26,374 nt of DNA from a virus (IMGVR_UViG_3300037540_000189:1-26374), one strand, 5' to 3'; positions 19,613-25,702 are shown, counted from the first letter of the stretch. The notes: generated by a model not told the origin, from the letters alone. A program made the numbers and translations.

Positions 19613-19687
19613 TCAAGATCTCAACCACCAAGCAATAGCAAAAGCACATCCAACAATAGTAAATGCGGTCGGCCAATCAAAACTCAT
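19613..19687 (-). CDS. Micropeptide 1 of a tandem family (24 aa, membrane)
   Basis: Starts MSFDWPTAFTIVGCAFAIAW and ends in a basic residue pair region (WLRS). SD GAGGAGGAAATT. The ATG overlaps the stop of a possible 32-codon ORF upstream. Closest to micropeptide 3 (DWPTAFTIVGC identical). Confidence 0.62.
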   Translation of the reverse strand: MSFDWPTAFTIVGCAFAIAWWLRS

Positions 19688-19782
19688 AATTTCCTCCTCT
19701 TTATTAAATTAGGAATCCACCACTTCACAGGCTTTGCAAACCCTACAGGTGGTGGATAAGCCGCTGATAAGAACTCATGCAA
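19684..19782 (-). CDS. Possible short ORF upstream of the micropeptides
   Basis: 32 codons from a TTG at 19782. The product ends SAAYPPPVGFAKPVKWWIPN followed by LIKRRKL. Support: its stop overlaps the micropeptide ATG (ATGA) and the proline/tryptophan-rich sequence does not look random. Against: no ATG and no clear SD. The same DNA can form CCACCAC/GTGGTGG, so it may be a structured leader instead. Confidence 0.35.
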   Translation of the reverse strand: MHEFLSAAYPPPVGFAKPVKWWIPNLIKRRKL

Positions 19783-19846
19783 AATTGTTCAATATCAACT
19801 AACAAACAAAACGAGTTAAATTCTCATCCGTTTGCTTATCGCGATT

Positions 19847-19922
19847 TGGCACCCACCAGAGAATTCGAATCTCTATCTACAACCTTCGCAAGATTGTGCT
19901 CTTCCATTTAAGCTAGATGGGC
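19847..19922 (-). tRNA. tRNA-Arg(GCG)
   Basis: Acceptor GCCCATC/GGTGGGT, D arm GCTT(AAATGGAA)GAGC, anticodon arm CAATC(TTGCGAA)GGTTG, T arm AGAGA(TTCGAAT)TCTCT, G73, encoded CCA. Bacteria normally read CGN with an ACG (inosine) anticodon, so GCG is uncommon. Confidence 0.9.
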
Positions 19923-19923
19923 A

Positions 19924-20202
19924 TTAATTCTTAATATGATATTCTATCAAAGAAAATAGATATTTCCACGTTTTTTCATTATCGTATTCTGCTAGTATAT
20001 AAACAACCACATCATTTTTTTCATACCAACAATCTAATATACCATTTTCCTTTTCTTTTCTATCTGTTTTTATATGCAATGCTAAACTTTCATTACCTAT
20101 ACTAAAAGTCTTATCCTTACCAAAAAGACCATTCATCTCTTCAACTGAAAGTTTTACTCGATACTTAGTAAGCTCAGGCTCAACTTTAAATTTCTTAGGC
20201 AT
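19924..20202 (-). CDS. Hypothetical protein
   Basis: 92 aa, not recognised. It has the look of a small alpha/beta protein: RVKLSVEEMNGLFGKDKTFSI, then a charged turn, then DVVVYILAEYDNEKTWKYLF. The stop lies 1 nt from tRNA-Arg. It follows the gene at 20206 with 3 nt between them, so they share a transcript. Confidence 0.6.
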   Translation of the reverse strand: MPKKFKVEPELTKYRVKLSVEEMNGLFGKDKTFSIGNESLALHIKTDRKEKENGILDCWYEKNDVVVYILAEYDNEKTWKYLFSLIEYHIKN

Positions 20203-20205
20203 AGA

Positions 20206-21168
20206 TTATTCCTCTGCATACTTTCTCTGGTCTTCCAATATAACATTAGCTTGGTCTAAAGTCAATTTAGCACATAACATTTGTGCATTAACATCAGAAT
20301 TTTGAGAACCGGCACCACTAGGAATAGCATAAACCTTCCTACCCCAATGCATATAAACATTGAATACCATCATCTCAACTGCATTCTCAAAAACTTTACG
20401 ATCACTACGAAGAACTTCTCCCATTCCATGATCACGCAATTGCTCTAAACGCTTTAAAGCATCTTCTTGAGTTTTAAGATTATATCGATTCAATTGTGGA
20501 AAATAGGGATTAGAAAATCCATTATCTAAAACCATAAACTCTCGAACGATTTCAGCCGCATCACTATTCGAGTCATTCACGAAGTCATCATAAAGCTTCA
20601 TTACATCAGACTTCTTAACCAGTTTAGGTGCCCAATCCTCATCATATTTCTTCTTTCCAATATTAAAACGAGAACTAACCTCAAATGCAAAATTCTTTAC
20701 AATCTTTTGATAAACTTTCCTATGAATAACAACGTGCTTTACATAACATTCATCTTCACTTTCCGTATTCATATAACTCTTGGCGTCTTCCCACTTATAA
20801 ACCTTCAAACGCCCACTCTGTTCAGAATCAAGAATCTTACCTATAGTAAGAGATTCACGAGTTACTGCAGGTTCAAAAACATGTGGTGGAGACCCATAGT
20901 CCGATAAGACTGCATCTTGCTCAACAAGATTCTCAGTTATAGCATCCACTAATAATGGAAGGGCGGCCCCTTTACAGTCTTCTACTTTACCATAATCATC
21001 ATACTTGCCGTGAAAAGTAAACTTATAAGGTGTCCAATTTTCAGTAGGATAACTAATACTTTCACCAGGATGTGATTTTACCTCAGAACGAAGCAAAAGA
21101 ACTTCAACCGGATCACCAGCAAAAACTGGCAAATTCGTTACAAAACATGTATCATTCCAACAACCCAT
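20206..21168 (-). CDS. Hypothetical phage protein
   Basis: 320 aa. The start MGCWNDTCFVTNLPVFAGDP has a paired-cysteine beginning (GCWNDTC) that I have seen in large phage proteins of unknown function, followed by a VEVLLLR strand. The middle is helical and charged. DHGMGEVLRSDRKVF and VYMHWGRKVYAIPSGAGSQ stand out near the C-terminus. No catalytic signature recognised and no membrane segment. Confidence 0.65.
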   Translation of the reverse strand: MGCWNDTCFVTNLPVFAGDPVEVLLLRSEVKSHPGESISYPTENWTPYKFTFHGKYDDYGKVEDCKGAALPLLVDAITENLVEQDAVLSDYGSPPHVFEPAVTRESLTIGKILDSEQSGRLKVYKWEDAKSYMNTESEDECYVKHVVIHRKVYQKIVKNFAFEVSSRFNIGKKKYDEDWAPKLVKKSDVMKLYDDFVNDSNSDAAEIVREFMVLDNGFSNPYFPQLNRYNLKTQEDALKRLEQLRDHGMGEVLRSDRKVFENAVEMMVFNVYMHWGRKVYAIPSGAGSQNSDVNAQMLCAKLTLDQANVILEDQRKYAEE

Positions 21169-21179
21169 TTAAACCTCCA

Positions 21180-21329
21180 TTATTTAAATAATATAAACAA
21201 AATCAAAATTAACATAGATACAATAAATAATACATATAGAAATATAATTGCGCTATTTGATGCATCTATAAATCTTTCATATCTTTTCTCTAATGATTCT
21301 TCAGAATAGTCTTTATTATCTTGATTCAC
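21180..21329 (-). CDS. Small single-pass membrane protein (GTG start)
   Basis: 49 aa from a GTG at 21329 with AAGGAG 6 nt upstream. A charged N-terminus (NQDNKDYSEESLEKRYERF) is followed by a long hydrophobic helix (AIIFLYVLFIVSMLILILFI). A C-terminal membrane anchor. The SD overlaps the stop of the upstream gene at 21331. Not recognised. Confidence 0.62.
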   Translation of the reverse strand: MNQDNKDYSEESLEKRYERFIDASNSAIIFLYVLFIVSMLILILFILFK

Positions 21330-21330
21330 T

Positions 21331-21690
21331 TTATTCTCCTTTAACATAACCAAGTAAAAACAATTCCTTACGAAACTTATTACGACTCTCTGTAAGATTT
21401 ACCAAAAGATTTTTCATTTCATTATTATCCGGCTGCTCTCTAATAATATTTGATACTTTATTAAAAATGGCAGTGTTCTGATCCCATGCATTCAAAATTG
21501 ATTCTCGTTCAAAACTGGAAGTCGTAAGTATCGTATAAATTTGATTTACCTTGGCAAAAAGTACTTTGAACATAATAAACCTCTTTTTAAATTGGATAGG
21601 AGTTGGTAATCCAGCCAGTTCTGCTCCTATAAGCCCTGGACGGCCCTCATAATAAGTATGGCTAGGAAAAGTATTCAGTTTGGGCATCAT
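21331..21690 (-). CDS. Hypothetical protein (start uncertain)
   Basis: Up to 119 aa from ATG 21690 (CTAGGAATGT before it) or 80 aa from ATG 21573, which has the better SD (AAGAGG). The extra N-terminal part, with EGRPGLIGAELAGLPTP, looks protein-like, so I keep the long form. The rest is helical and basic (TESRNKFRKELFLLGYVKGE). No family recognised. Confidence 0.55.
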   Translation of the reverse strand: MMPKLNTFPSHTYYEGRPGLIGAELAGLPTPIQFKKRFIMFKVLFAKVNQIYTILTTSSFERESILNAWDQNTAIFNKVSNIIREQPDNNEMKNLLVNLTESRNKFRKELFLLGYVKGE

Positions 21691-21748
21691 ACATTCCTAG
21701 CGACCCGCCATCTATTCAAGGAACCCAAATTCCAATAGTCGATGACTT

Positions 21749-21821
21749 GCAAATGAATGGGATTCGAACCCATGTCCCCGACTCTAACGCCGGTGTTCTA
21801 TCCAGCCTCTACTATCAAATG
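21749..21821 (-). tRNA. Degenerate tRNA or tRNA-like RNA
   Basis: A perfect T arm ATGGG(TTCGAAT)CCCAT and a D-arm-like AGGCTGGATA loop are present. The acceptor CATTTGA/TCATTTG has two U.U mismatches, two D-stem pairs are broken, and the anticodon arm CCGGC(GTTAGA)GTCGG has a six-nucleotide loop, so no anticodon can be assigned. CCA is not encoded. Probably a decaying tRNA. Confidence 0.5.
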
Positions 21822-21834
21822 CTATTGTTCAAAA

Positions 21835-21904
21835 GACTCGGGCTATGAATTGCACATAGCGTTGCCAGCATTTTCCGATGTTTTTCTACTTAAACTACCG
21901 AGTC
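21835..21904 (-). ncRNA. tRNA-like RNA without a proper anticodon arm
   Basis: A seven-pair closing stem GACTCGG/CCGAGTC, a D-arm-like GTTT(AAGTAGAA)AAAC and a T-arm-like CTATG(TGCAATT)CATAG whose loop differs from consensus by one base. The middle does not form an anticodon arm and the D loop lacks GG. TTTTG follows. It begins on the stop codon of the GIY-YIG gene. A tRNA relic or an independent small RNA. Confidence 0.5.
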
Positions 21905-22577
21905 AAAACTTAATCTTTCTACCTTTAGTATACCCCATAGCAAGATATTTGTCAACTTCATCTGGAGCAACCATTTTGTTTATTTCTTCTTCAAGAGAGT
22001 ACATCCAACATTTGCCTCTAGCAGGGTTATTAGCAGGATTAGACATTCTCTTGCGTTGGGATTCGGACATTTTGTTTTTTGATTCTTCAGAATGATTCCT
22101 GCCAGTCCAAGTTTCAATAGACCTTTGGCTATGAATCTTGGCATACTCAGGATCTTTTATTTTTTCCTTCATAGCATTGCCGCCCATCAATGCGGTGATT
22201 CTGCGGAAATCTCCTCCATATTTCTCTAACAAAACCTTATCTGCTTCTAATCTTCCTTTCTTTTGTCCTTCATTACTTCTGATTGAATAGTCAATATGAT
22301 CCCATCCACCTTCCCCACCTAATTTTAGATTATAAGTATCTTCTCTAGCAACGAATTCTTCATTAACTATTTCAGATTCCTTATCAGCCATTTCTTTTGG
22401 ATTATCAAAAACAAAAAGAATTTCTCTTTCAAAGTTTTCTATTCCATACTTTTCTATAGCTCTTTTAATTATTTTACCAGAACCCATATAACCATCATCC
22501 AAATCTTCTGTTTGGTGAAACCCTATATAGATTTTGTTATTAACTATATTTCTAGTTTTATAAATCACGAAATACAT
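21903..22577 (-). CDS. GIY-YIG homing endonuclease
   Basis: 224 aa from ATG 22577, preceded by AGGAGG. The catalytic module starts YFVIYKTRNIVNNKIYIGFH (GIY-YIG variant VIY...YIG), with the downstream RAIEKYGIENFEREIL and NLKLGGEGGWDH segments. The middle carries a nuclease-associated helical repeat (HSEESKNKMSESQRKRMSNP) and the tail GYTKGRKIKF typical of this phage endonuclease group. It probably cleaves near the tRNA cluster and spreads by gene conversion. Placed between the atypical tRNA block (22611-22865) and two tRNA relics. Confidence 0.9.
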   Translation of the reverse strand: MYFVIYKTRNIVNNKIYIGFHQTEDLDDGYMGSGKIIKRAIEKYGIENFEREILFVFDNPKEMADKESEIVNEEFVAREDTYNLKLGGEGGWDHIDYSIRSNEGQKKGRLEADKVLLEKYGGDFRRITALMGGNAMKEKIKDPEYAKIHSQRSIETWTGRNHSEESKNKMSESQRKRMSNPANNPARGKCWMYSLEEEINKMVAPDEVDKYLAMGYTKGRKIKF

Positions 22578-22610
22578 GTAGTAAATCCTCCTACACATAT
22601 TTATCGAATG

Positions 22611-22685
22611 TAGCGGGGGCAGGCTACGCTCCTGCGATCTCCAGGTTATGAACCTAGCGAGTTAAACTGACTTCTCCACCCCGCA
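22611..22685 (-). tRNA. Initiator tRNA-like RNA (CAT anticodon) with abnormal D and T loops
   Basis: Acceptor TGCGGGG/CCCCGCT leaves position 1:72 unpaired (T.T), a hallmark of bacterial initiator tRNA. D stem GAG/CTC, anticodon arm CTAGG(TTCATAA)CCTGG. However, the T loop is AGCGTAG instead of TTCnAnn and the D loop (AAGTCAGTTTAA) lacks the GG, so the usual elbow contact cannot form. Encoded 3' end ACA, not ACCA. Confidence 0.7.
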
Positions 22686-22691
22686 ATTGTT

Positions 22692-22780
22692 TGGAGAATG
22701 TGACGGGGTTCGAACCCGCAATCCCGTTAAGGGAACCAGATTGAAAGTCTGGGTGCTTATTCCAATTTGCATACACATTC
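22692..22780 (-). tRNA. tRNA with TTC anticodon on a class II body
   Basis: Acceptor GAATGTG/CACATTC, Leu-like D arm TGC(AAATTGGAATAA)GCA, anticodon arm CCAGA(CTTTCAA)TCTGG, 16-nt variable arm with TCCC/GGGA stem, T arm GCGGG(TTCGAAC)CCCGT, U73, encoded CCA. TTC is a Glu anticodon, but tRNA-Glu is class I in all standard systems. A normal tRNA-Glu(TTC) lies just upstream. Confidence 0.85.
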
Positions 22781-22790
22781 ATAAATTCTT

Positions 22791-22865
22791 TGGTACTCCG
22801 ACCCGGAATCGAACCGAGATTGCCGCCGTGAAAGGGCGATGTCCTAACCTTTAGACGACCGGAGC
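22791..22865 (-). tRNA. tRNA-Glu(TTC)
   Basis: Acceptor GCTCCGG/TCGGAGT, D arm GTC(TAAAGGTTAG)GAC, anticodon arm TCGCC(CTTTCAC)GGCGG nearly identical to E. coli tRNA-Glu, variable CAATC, T arm CTCGG(TTCGATT)CCGGG, encoded CCA. A standard class I tRNA, with A73 in place of G. Confidence 0.94.
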
Positions 22866-22881
22866 TTCACTTCTTGAAACT

Positions 22882-22910
22882 ATTATATCACCGCATCAAA
22901 GAAAAGTCAA
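22882..22910 (-). promoter_or_regulatory. Consensus sigma70 promoter for tRNA-Glu cluster
   Basis: Minus strand TTGACT (22905-22910), 17-nt spacer, TATAAT (22882-22887), 17 nt upstream of tRNA-Glu. Its spacer and flank (TTGATGCGGTG...AGTTTCAA) repeat almost exactly in the promoter at 23580, a duplicated promoter unit. Confidence 0.87.
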
Positions 22911-22925
22911 CAAATCTTATATATG

Positions 22926-23365
22926 TCAATTACGCAAAGATTGAAACAATTCACTTACTTTTTTTATATTTTCTTCTGTTGCAACTATTGTTGTAGATCT
23001 TCTATTCTTAGGAGGAATAAATTTACCATTTTCATCAATTTTAATATTAAAATTAATCTTGAATGGTGGAACAACTCTTCTTTAGTAGGATAATAGAATT
23101 CCCAACTTCCATCTTTGTCCTCAAAAGCAAAAACAAAAGAATAACAATCTCCCTTTTCAAAAGCAGACTTCCACTCCGTTTCTGTGGATGCCCCAAATTC
23201 CCCCTTACTAGCAGACGCTTTTATTTCAAAATAATGTTCCTTACCATCCTTAAATGCCGAAATATCCGCAGGAGTGCTTATAATCATAACATTTTTATAC
23301 CCATCTTTTTCCAATTTGGTTTTATAAGCATTTTTTGCTCTTTTTTCAAGTTCCGATGTAGACAT
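22926..23365 (-). pseudogene. Frameshifted nuclease-like gene (DUF3883-type domain)
   Basis: The first frame runs from ATG 23365 to 22985 and has STPADISAFKDGKEHYFEIKAS, the E-x-K strand of restriction-endonuclease-like folds, then EWKSAFEKGDCYSFVFAF. After KEELF (near 23055) its tail is unlike protein. A second frame continues from there with VPPFKINFNIKIDENGKFIP and ends TTIVATEENIKKVSELF...SLRN at 22926; this looks like the genuine C-terminus. A one-base shift near 23055 therefore splits the gene. Mutation, read error or programmed frameshift cannot be told apart. Confidence 0.6.
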
Positions 23366-23541
23366 TATCTCATCTCAATTGGAACTGTCCAATACTTATG
23401 AGTCGGATCGAATTGCATTTCTTCCCATATTTCTTCCACACTTCTTTCATCAATTCCATTCTCTCCAATCGCAGATAAGTAATTGAAAAAATCAAGATTT
23501 TCTATCATCCTTTCATTATATCCAATTTCATATATTTCCAC
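23365..23541 (-). CDS. Small acidic hypothetical protein (GTG start)
   Basis: 58 aa from GTG 23541, preceded by AGGAGGTATTTG. Acidic and helical (DERSVEEIWEEMQFDPTHKY). Its stop overlaps the ATG of the frameshifted nuclease-like gene (TAATG), so the two are coupled and could be partners. Not recognised. Confidence 0.62.
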   Translation of the reverse strand: MEIYEIGYNERMIENLDFFNYLSAIGENGIDERSVEEIWEEMQFDPTHKYWTVPIEMR

Positions 23542-23579
23542 CAAATACCTCCTTCATAAATTCTTTAATTGTTGAAACT

Positions 23580-23608
23580 ATTATAACATCGCATCAACGA
23601 AAAGTCAA
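23580..23608 (-). promoter_or_regulatory. Consensus sigma70 promoter
   Basis: Minus strand TTGACT (23603-23608), 17-nt spacer, TATAAT (23580-23585). It overlaps the end of the gene at 23605 and precedes the GTG gene and the nuclease-like gene. Near-identical to the promoter at 22882. Confidence 0.86.
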
Positions 23609-23793
23609 TCTTCCTCCCCGAAAATCTTATCCCACTCTTCAGGAAAAAGACCAGTCAGCAAAAACTCTCGCTGATCAACAGATAGAAACGGAAACGCATT
23701 TTGAACCAACTCACCCTTCAAACAAGATGCACCACCCTTTATCATCTGACGTTCAGTGACATTAGGGAAAATGGCAGTTCTGCCAACATTCAC
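23605..23793 (-). CDS. Small hypothetical protein (GTG start)
   Basis: 62 aa from GTG 23793, which overlaps the upstream stop (GTGA). GGGGGG acts as SD. The C-terminus is rich in acidic residues (FPEEWDKIFGEED), with a DQREFLLTGLF helix. It resembles small phage proteins of no known role. Confidence 0.6.
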   Translation of the reverse strand: MNVGRTAIFPNVTERQMIKGGASCLKGELVQNAFPFLSVDQREFLLTGLFPEEWDKIFGEED

Positions 23794-23855
23794 CCCCCGG
23801 TAAGCTCAACCACAACACCCTCTTCAGTATCCCGAACCTTAAAATCTTGAATCAT
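23790..23855 (-). CDS. Micro-ORF (21 aa)
   Basis: Begins MIQDFKVRDTEEGVVVELTG and ends 4 nt into the next gene (GTGA). SD GGAG 8 nt upstream. Probably a translated coupling ORF; it reads as a single beta hairpin (KVRDTEEGVVVEL). Confidence 0.5.
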   Translation of the reverse strand: MIQDFKVRDTEEGVVVELTGG

Positions 23856-23866
23856 TTAAAATCTCC

Positions 23867-24067
23867 TCAATATTCATCATGATAATGATTAGTCTGCACA
23901 GAATCATCTCTATCCCAACCAGCACTGAAACCAGCACTATATGCATAACCTACCAATTTCAGCAACTCCTTTTTAGGAGTAAATTCATCTAAATTATCCA
24001 ATCCTAACTCAGAAATAGATCTCTTTAAGATTTTCTTTTCTCTCTTTTTATGCCTAATATAAATCAT
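23867..24067 (-). CDS. Small hypothetical protein
   Basis: 66 aa. A basic N-terminus (RHKKREKKILKR) and then TPKKELLKLVGYAYSAGFSA followed by GWDRDD; the tail is polar. The GYAYSAGFSAGWD repeat resembles the small 'D-G helix' phage protein at 11702. No function known. SD AGGAGG. Confidence 0.58.
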   Translation of the reverse strand: MIYIRHKKREKKILKRSISELGLDNLDEFTPKKELLKLVGYAYSAGFSAGWDRDDSVQTNHYHDEY

Positions 24068-24069
24068 GT

Positions 24070-24204
24070 TTAATCCTCCTCGTCTTCTACTTCAGAAGCC
24101 AGATCTGATTCATGCTGACGATAATAAGACATTCCATACTCACCAATTGCTTCAAATACATCAGCATAAGCTTCCTTCAATTCTTCTTCAAAATTCTCAG
24201 TCAT
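24070..24204 (-). CDS. Small acidic protein
   Basis: 44 aa, with GAGGAGGATATA before the ATG. Very acidic (NFEEELKEAYADVFEAIGEY and ASEVEDEED), helical. Not recognised. Its end overlaps the SD region of the next gene (24067). Confidence 0.6.
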   Translation of the reverse strand: MTENFEEELKEAYADVFEAIGEYGMSYYRQHESDLASEVEDEED

Positions 24205-24218
24205 TATATCCTCCTCTT

Positions 24219-24467
24219 CTATAACATATCTTCTTTTAAAAATGCCATTAAATCCTTCTTAAATTCACGATATCCTTGTCCATATTGATACTTCTCCTTA
24301 TCAAGAGAAATACCCAATCCATACAAAACATCATCAACAAAAATCTTAGCAGAATAACTCTCATATCCAACCTGATCATTATACGTCGCCATATAAAGAG
24401 CTAAATTATTCACCGCCTCAACCATATGCTCCTTATCTCGAATTACAAACGGATTAGCTTCACTCAT
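24219..24467 (-). CDS. Hypothetical protein
   Basis: 82 aa from ATG 24467, preceded by GAGAGGAAAG; the upstream extension overlaps the promoter and lacks an SD. The sequence is mixed helical and aromatic (KEKYQYGQGYREFKKDLM). Not recognised. First gene behind the promoter at 24500. Confidence 0.6.
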   Translation of the reverse strand: MSEANPFVIRDKEHMVEAVNNLALYMATYNDQVGYESYSAKIFVDDVLYGLGISLDKEKYQYGQGYREFKKDLMAFLKEDML

Positions 24468-24499
24468 GATACTTTCCTCTCTTTCTTTACGATATAGAT

Positions 24500-24528
24500 A
24501 GTATACCACAAAGTTCAAGAGAAGTCAA
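24500..24528 (-). promoter_or_regulatory. Sigma70 promoter after tRNA-Ser
   Basis: Minus strand TTGACT (24523-24528), 17-nt spacer, TATACT (24500-24505). It starts the block of small genes 24467-23605 and lies 11 nt beyond the tRNA-Ser 3' end. Confidence 0.82.
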
Positions 24529-24538
24529 CCGGTAAAAA

Positions 24539-24627
24539 TGGCAGAGGGAGTCGGAATCGAGCCGAAAGCCGTTAGGCTCCTCCTGTTTTCGAAACAAGGG
24601 CACAAAAACCATTGTGCATCACCCTCT
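24539..24627 (-). tRNA. tRNA-Ser(CGA)
   Basis: Acceptor AGAGGG/CCCTCT, D arm GCAC(AATGGTTTTT)GTGC, anticodon arm CTTGT(TTCGAAA)ACAGG, long variable arm with AGCC/GGCT stem, T arm with a CTCGATT loop (C54 instead of T), G73, encoded CCA. A class II tRNA as expected for Ser. Its 5' end abuts the lpxC stop codon. Confidence 0.88.
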
Positions 24628-25464
24628 TTATCTGTTTACCAAGGCATAATTAGATCCATCAGAAAGCAACTTCTTCACCAACTCAATGTTTAATGAATGA
24701 CCTGACTTATATCCATAAAAATCTCCCTCTATCTCATAACCACTAAGATAAAGATCACCTAAAATATCAAGAATTTTATGACGCACAAACTCATCTTCAT
24801 AACGAAGCGGCTCTTCATTCAACATCCCATCTTCAGTCAAAACAATAGCATTCTCTACACTCCCACCTAATGCAAATCCATTTACTTGCATCTCCTCAAC
24901 ATCTTTCTCAAAACCAAATGTACGCGCATAAGAAATCGCATTAACAAAAGAATCTTTACACCTATCAAAAACAAATATCTGATTACCAATTAAAGGATGA
25001 TCATAATTAATATCACACTCTATTCTCAATCCATCAAATGGTCTTATTTCAACTAAACTATCCTCATTATCAATACGAACATTCTTCTTTACCTTCAATA
25101 CTTTACGAGGAACAGACTGAAGAACAACTCCTGCTTCTTCAATCAATTGAACAAATGGCTCAACACTTCCATCCATCACAGGAACCTCTGGCTCATCTAA
25201 ATGAATGAAACAATTATGAATACGCTTGCCATGCAATGCAGCTAACAAATGCTCAACAGTAATAATAGAAGTATTACCATTAGATAATGTCGTTGCTAAT
25301 TTAGTTATTGAAACATTTGAAACTATTGCAGGAATTTGAACTCGATTACAAATGAATATAATTCCTGAATCTTCCGGTGCAGGATAAAGAGCCATCTGAA
25401 TCTCTTTTCCTGTATGCAAACCAATACCCGCCGCTCTAACTACTCTCGCCAAAGTTCGTTGCAT
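24628..25464 (-). CDS. lpxC: UDP-3-O-acyl-N-acetylglucosamine deacetylase
   Basis: 278 aa against about 305 in E. coli. Motifs in order: GIGLHTG, ATTL, VEHLLAAL (zinc His72), EVPVMDGS, then SYARTFGF, GSVENAIVL, NEEPLRYEDEFVRHKILDILGDL (zinc His and Asp) and GHSLNIEL (catalytic His). All zinc and catalytic residues are present, so it should be active. LpxC is the first committed step of lipid A synthesis and is normally controlled by FtsH degradation; the C-terminal degradation tail appears altered here (SDGSNYALVNR). SD AAAGGAGGG. It sits between a structured RNA and tRNA-Ser. Confidence 0.94.
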   Translation of the reverse strand: MQRTLARVVRAAGIGLHTGKEIQMALYPAPEDSGIIFICNRVQIPAIVSNVSITKLATTLSNGNTSIITVEHLLAALHGKRIHNCFIHLDEPEVPVMDGSVEPFVQLIEEAGVVLQSVPRKVLKVKKNVRIDNEDSLVEIRPFDGLRIECDINYDHPLIGNQIFVFDRCKDSFVNAISYARTFGFEKDVEEMQVNGFALGGSVENAIVLTEDGMLNEEPLRYEDEFVRHKILDILGDLYLSGYEIEGDFYGYKSGHSLNIELVKKLLSDGSNYALVNR

Positions 25465-25483
25465 TTATCCCTCCTTTAATAAA

Positions 25484-25584
25484 AAACTCAAATAACCCTT
25501 TCTGACCGATGTAAGCCACGTGCTCAAGGGTTGAGTATCACCTAGCAACATTTGTCTCGGCAGCTTCATTGCTCATTTGAGTTT
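25484..25584 (-). ncRNA. Structured RNA between tRNA-Pro and lpxC
   Basis: Minus strand. A ten-pair closing stem AAACTCAAAT/ATTTGAGTTT followed by TTTTATT, an inner stem AACCCTT/AAGGGTT, and AGCAA/TTGCT. It begins 4 nt after the tRNA-Pro CCA and ends 20 nt before the lpxC ATG. It has the placement of the Y RNAs but not their arms. It could be an lpxC leader/attenuator or a separate small RNA. Confidence 0.5.
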
Positions 25585-25588
25585 GAAA

Positions 25589-25664
25589 TGGTCTTCCGCC
25601 CAGGATTTGAACCTGGAATGCAACGCCCCCAGCGTTGAGTATTACCCAGTTATACTAACGGAAG
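25589..25664 (-). tRNA. tRNA-Pro(GGG)
   Basis: Acceptor CTTCCGT/GCGGAAG with the C1-G72 start typical of Pro, D arm GTAT(AACTGGGTA)ATAC, anticodon arm CAACG(CTGGGGG)CGTTG, T arm CCAGG(TTCAAAT)CCTGG, A73, encoded CCA. Confidence 0.93.
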
Positions 25665-25675
25665 TTGAAATTGGT

Positions 25676-25701
25676 GGCAAGCCGAAATTAATCGACTTGC
25701 C
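25676..25701 (-). repeat. Hairpin ending in ACCA
   Basis: Minus strand GGCAAG...CTTGCC with six pairs, followed directly by ACCA. It looks like an isolated acceptor minihelix or a tRNA relic, between a tRNA-like RNA and tRNA-Pro. Confidence 0.45.
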
Positions 25702-25702
25702 G

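Noticed and set aside
19810-19845. GAGTTAAA followed by GCTTATCG, resembling a Y RNA 3' arm
   Set aside because: No GTTGCGTAG partner arm within 200 nt, so no stem can form. It may be a fragment, but that is not supported.
21749-21904. A tmRNA or a single large RNA spanning both tRNA-like elements
   Set aside because: No tag reading frame and no acceptor stem joining the two ends.
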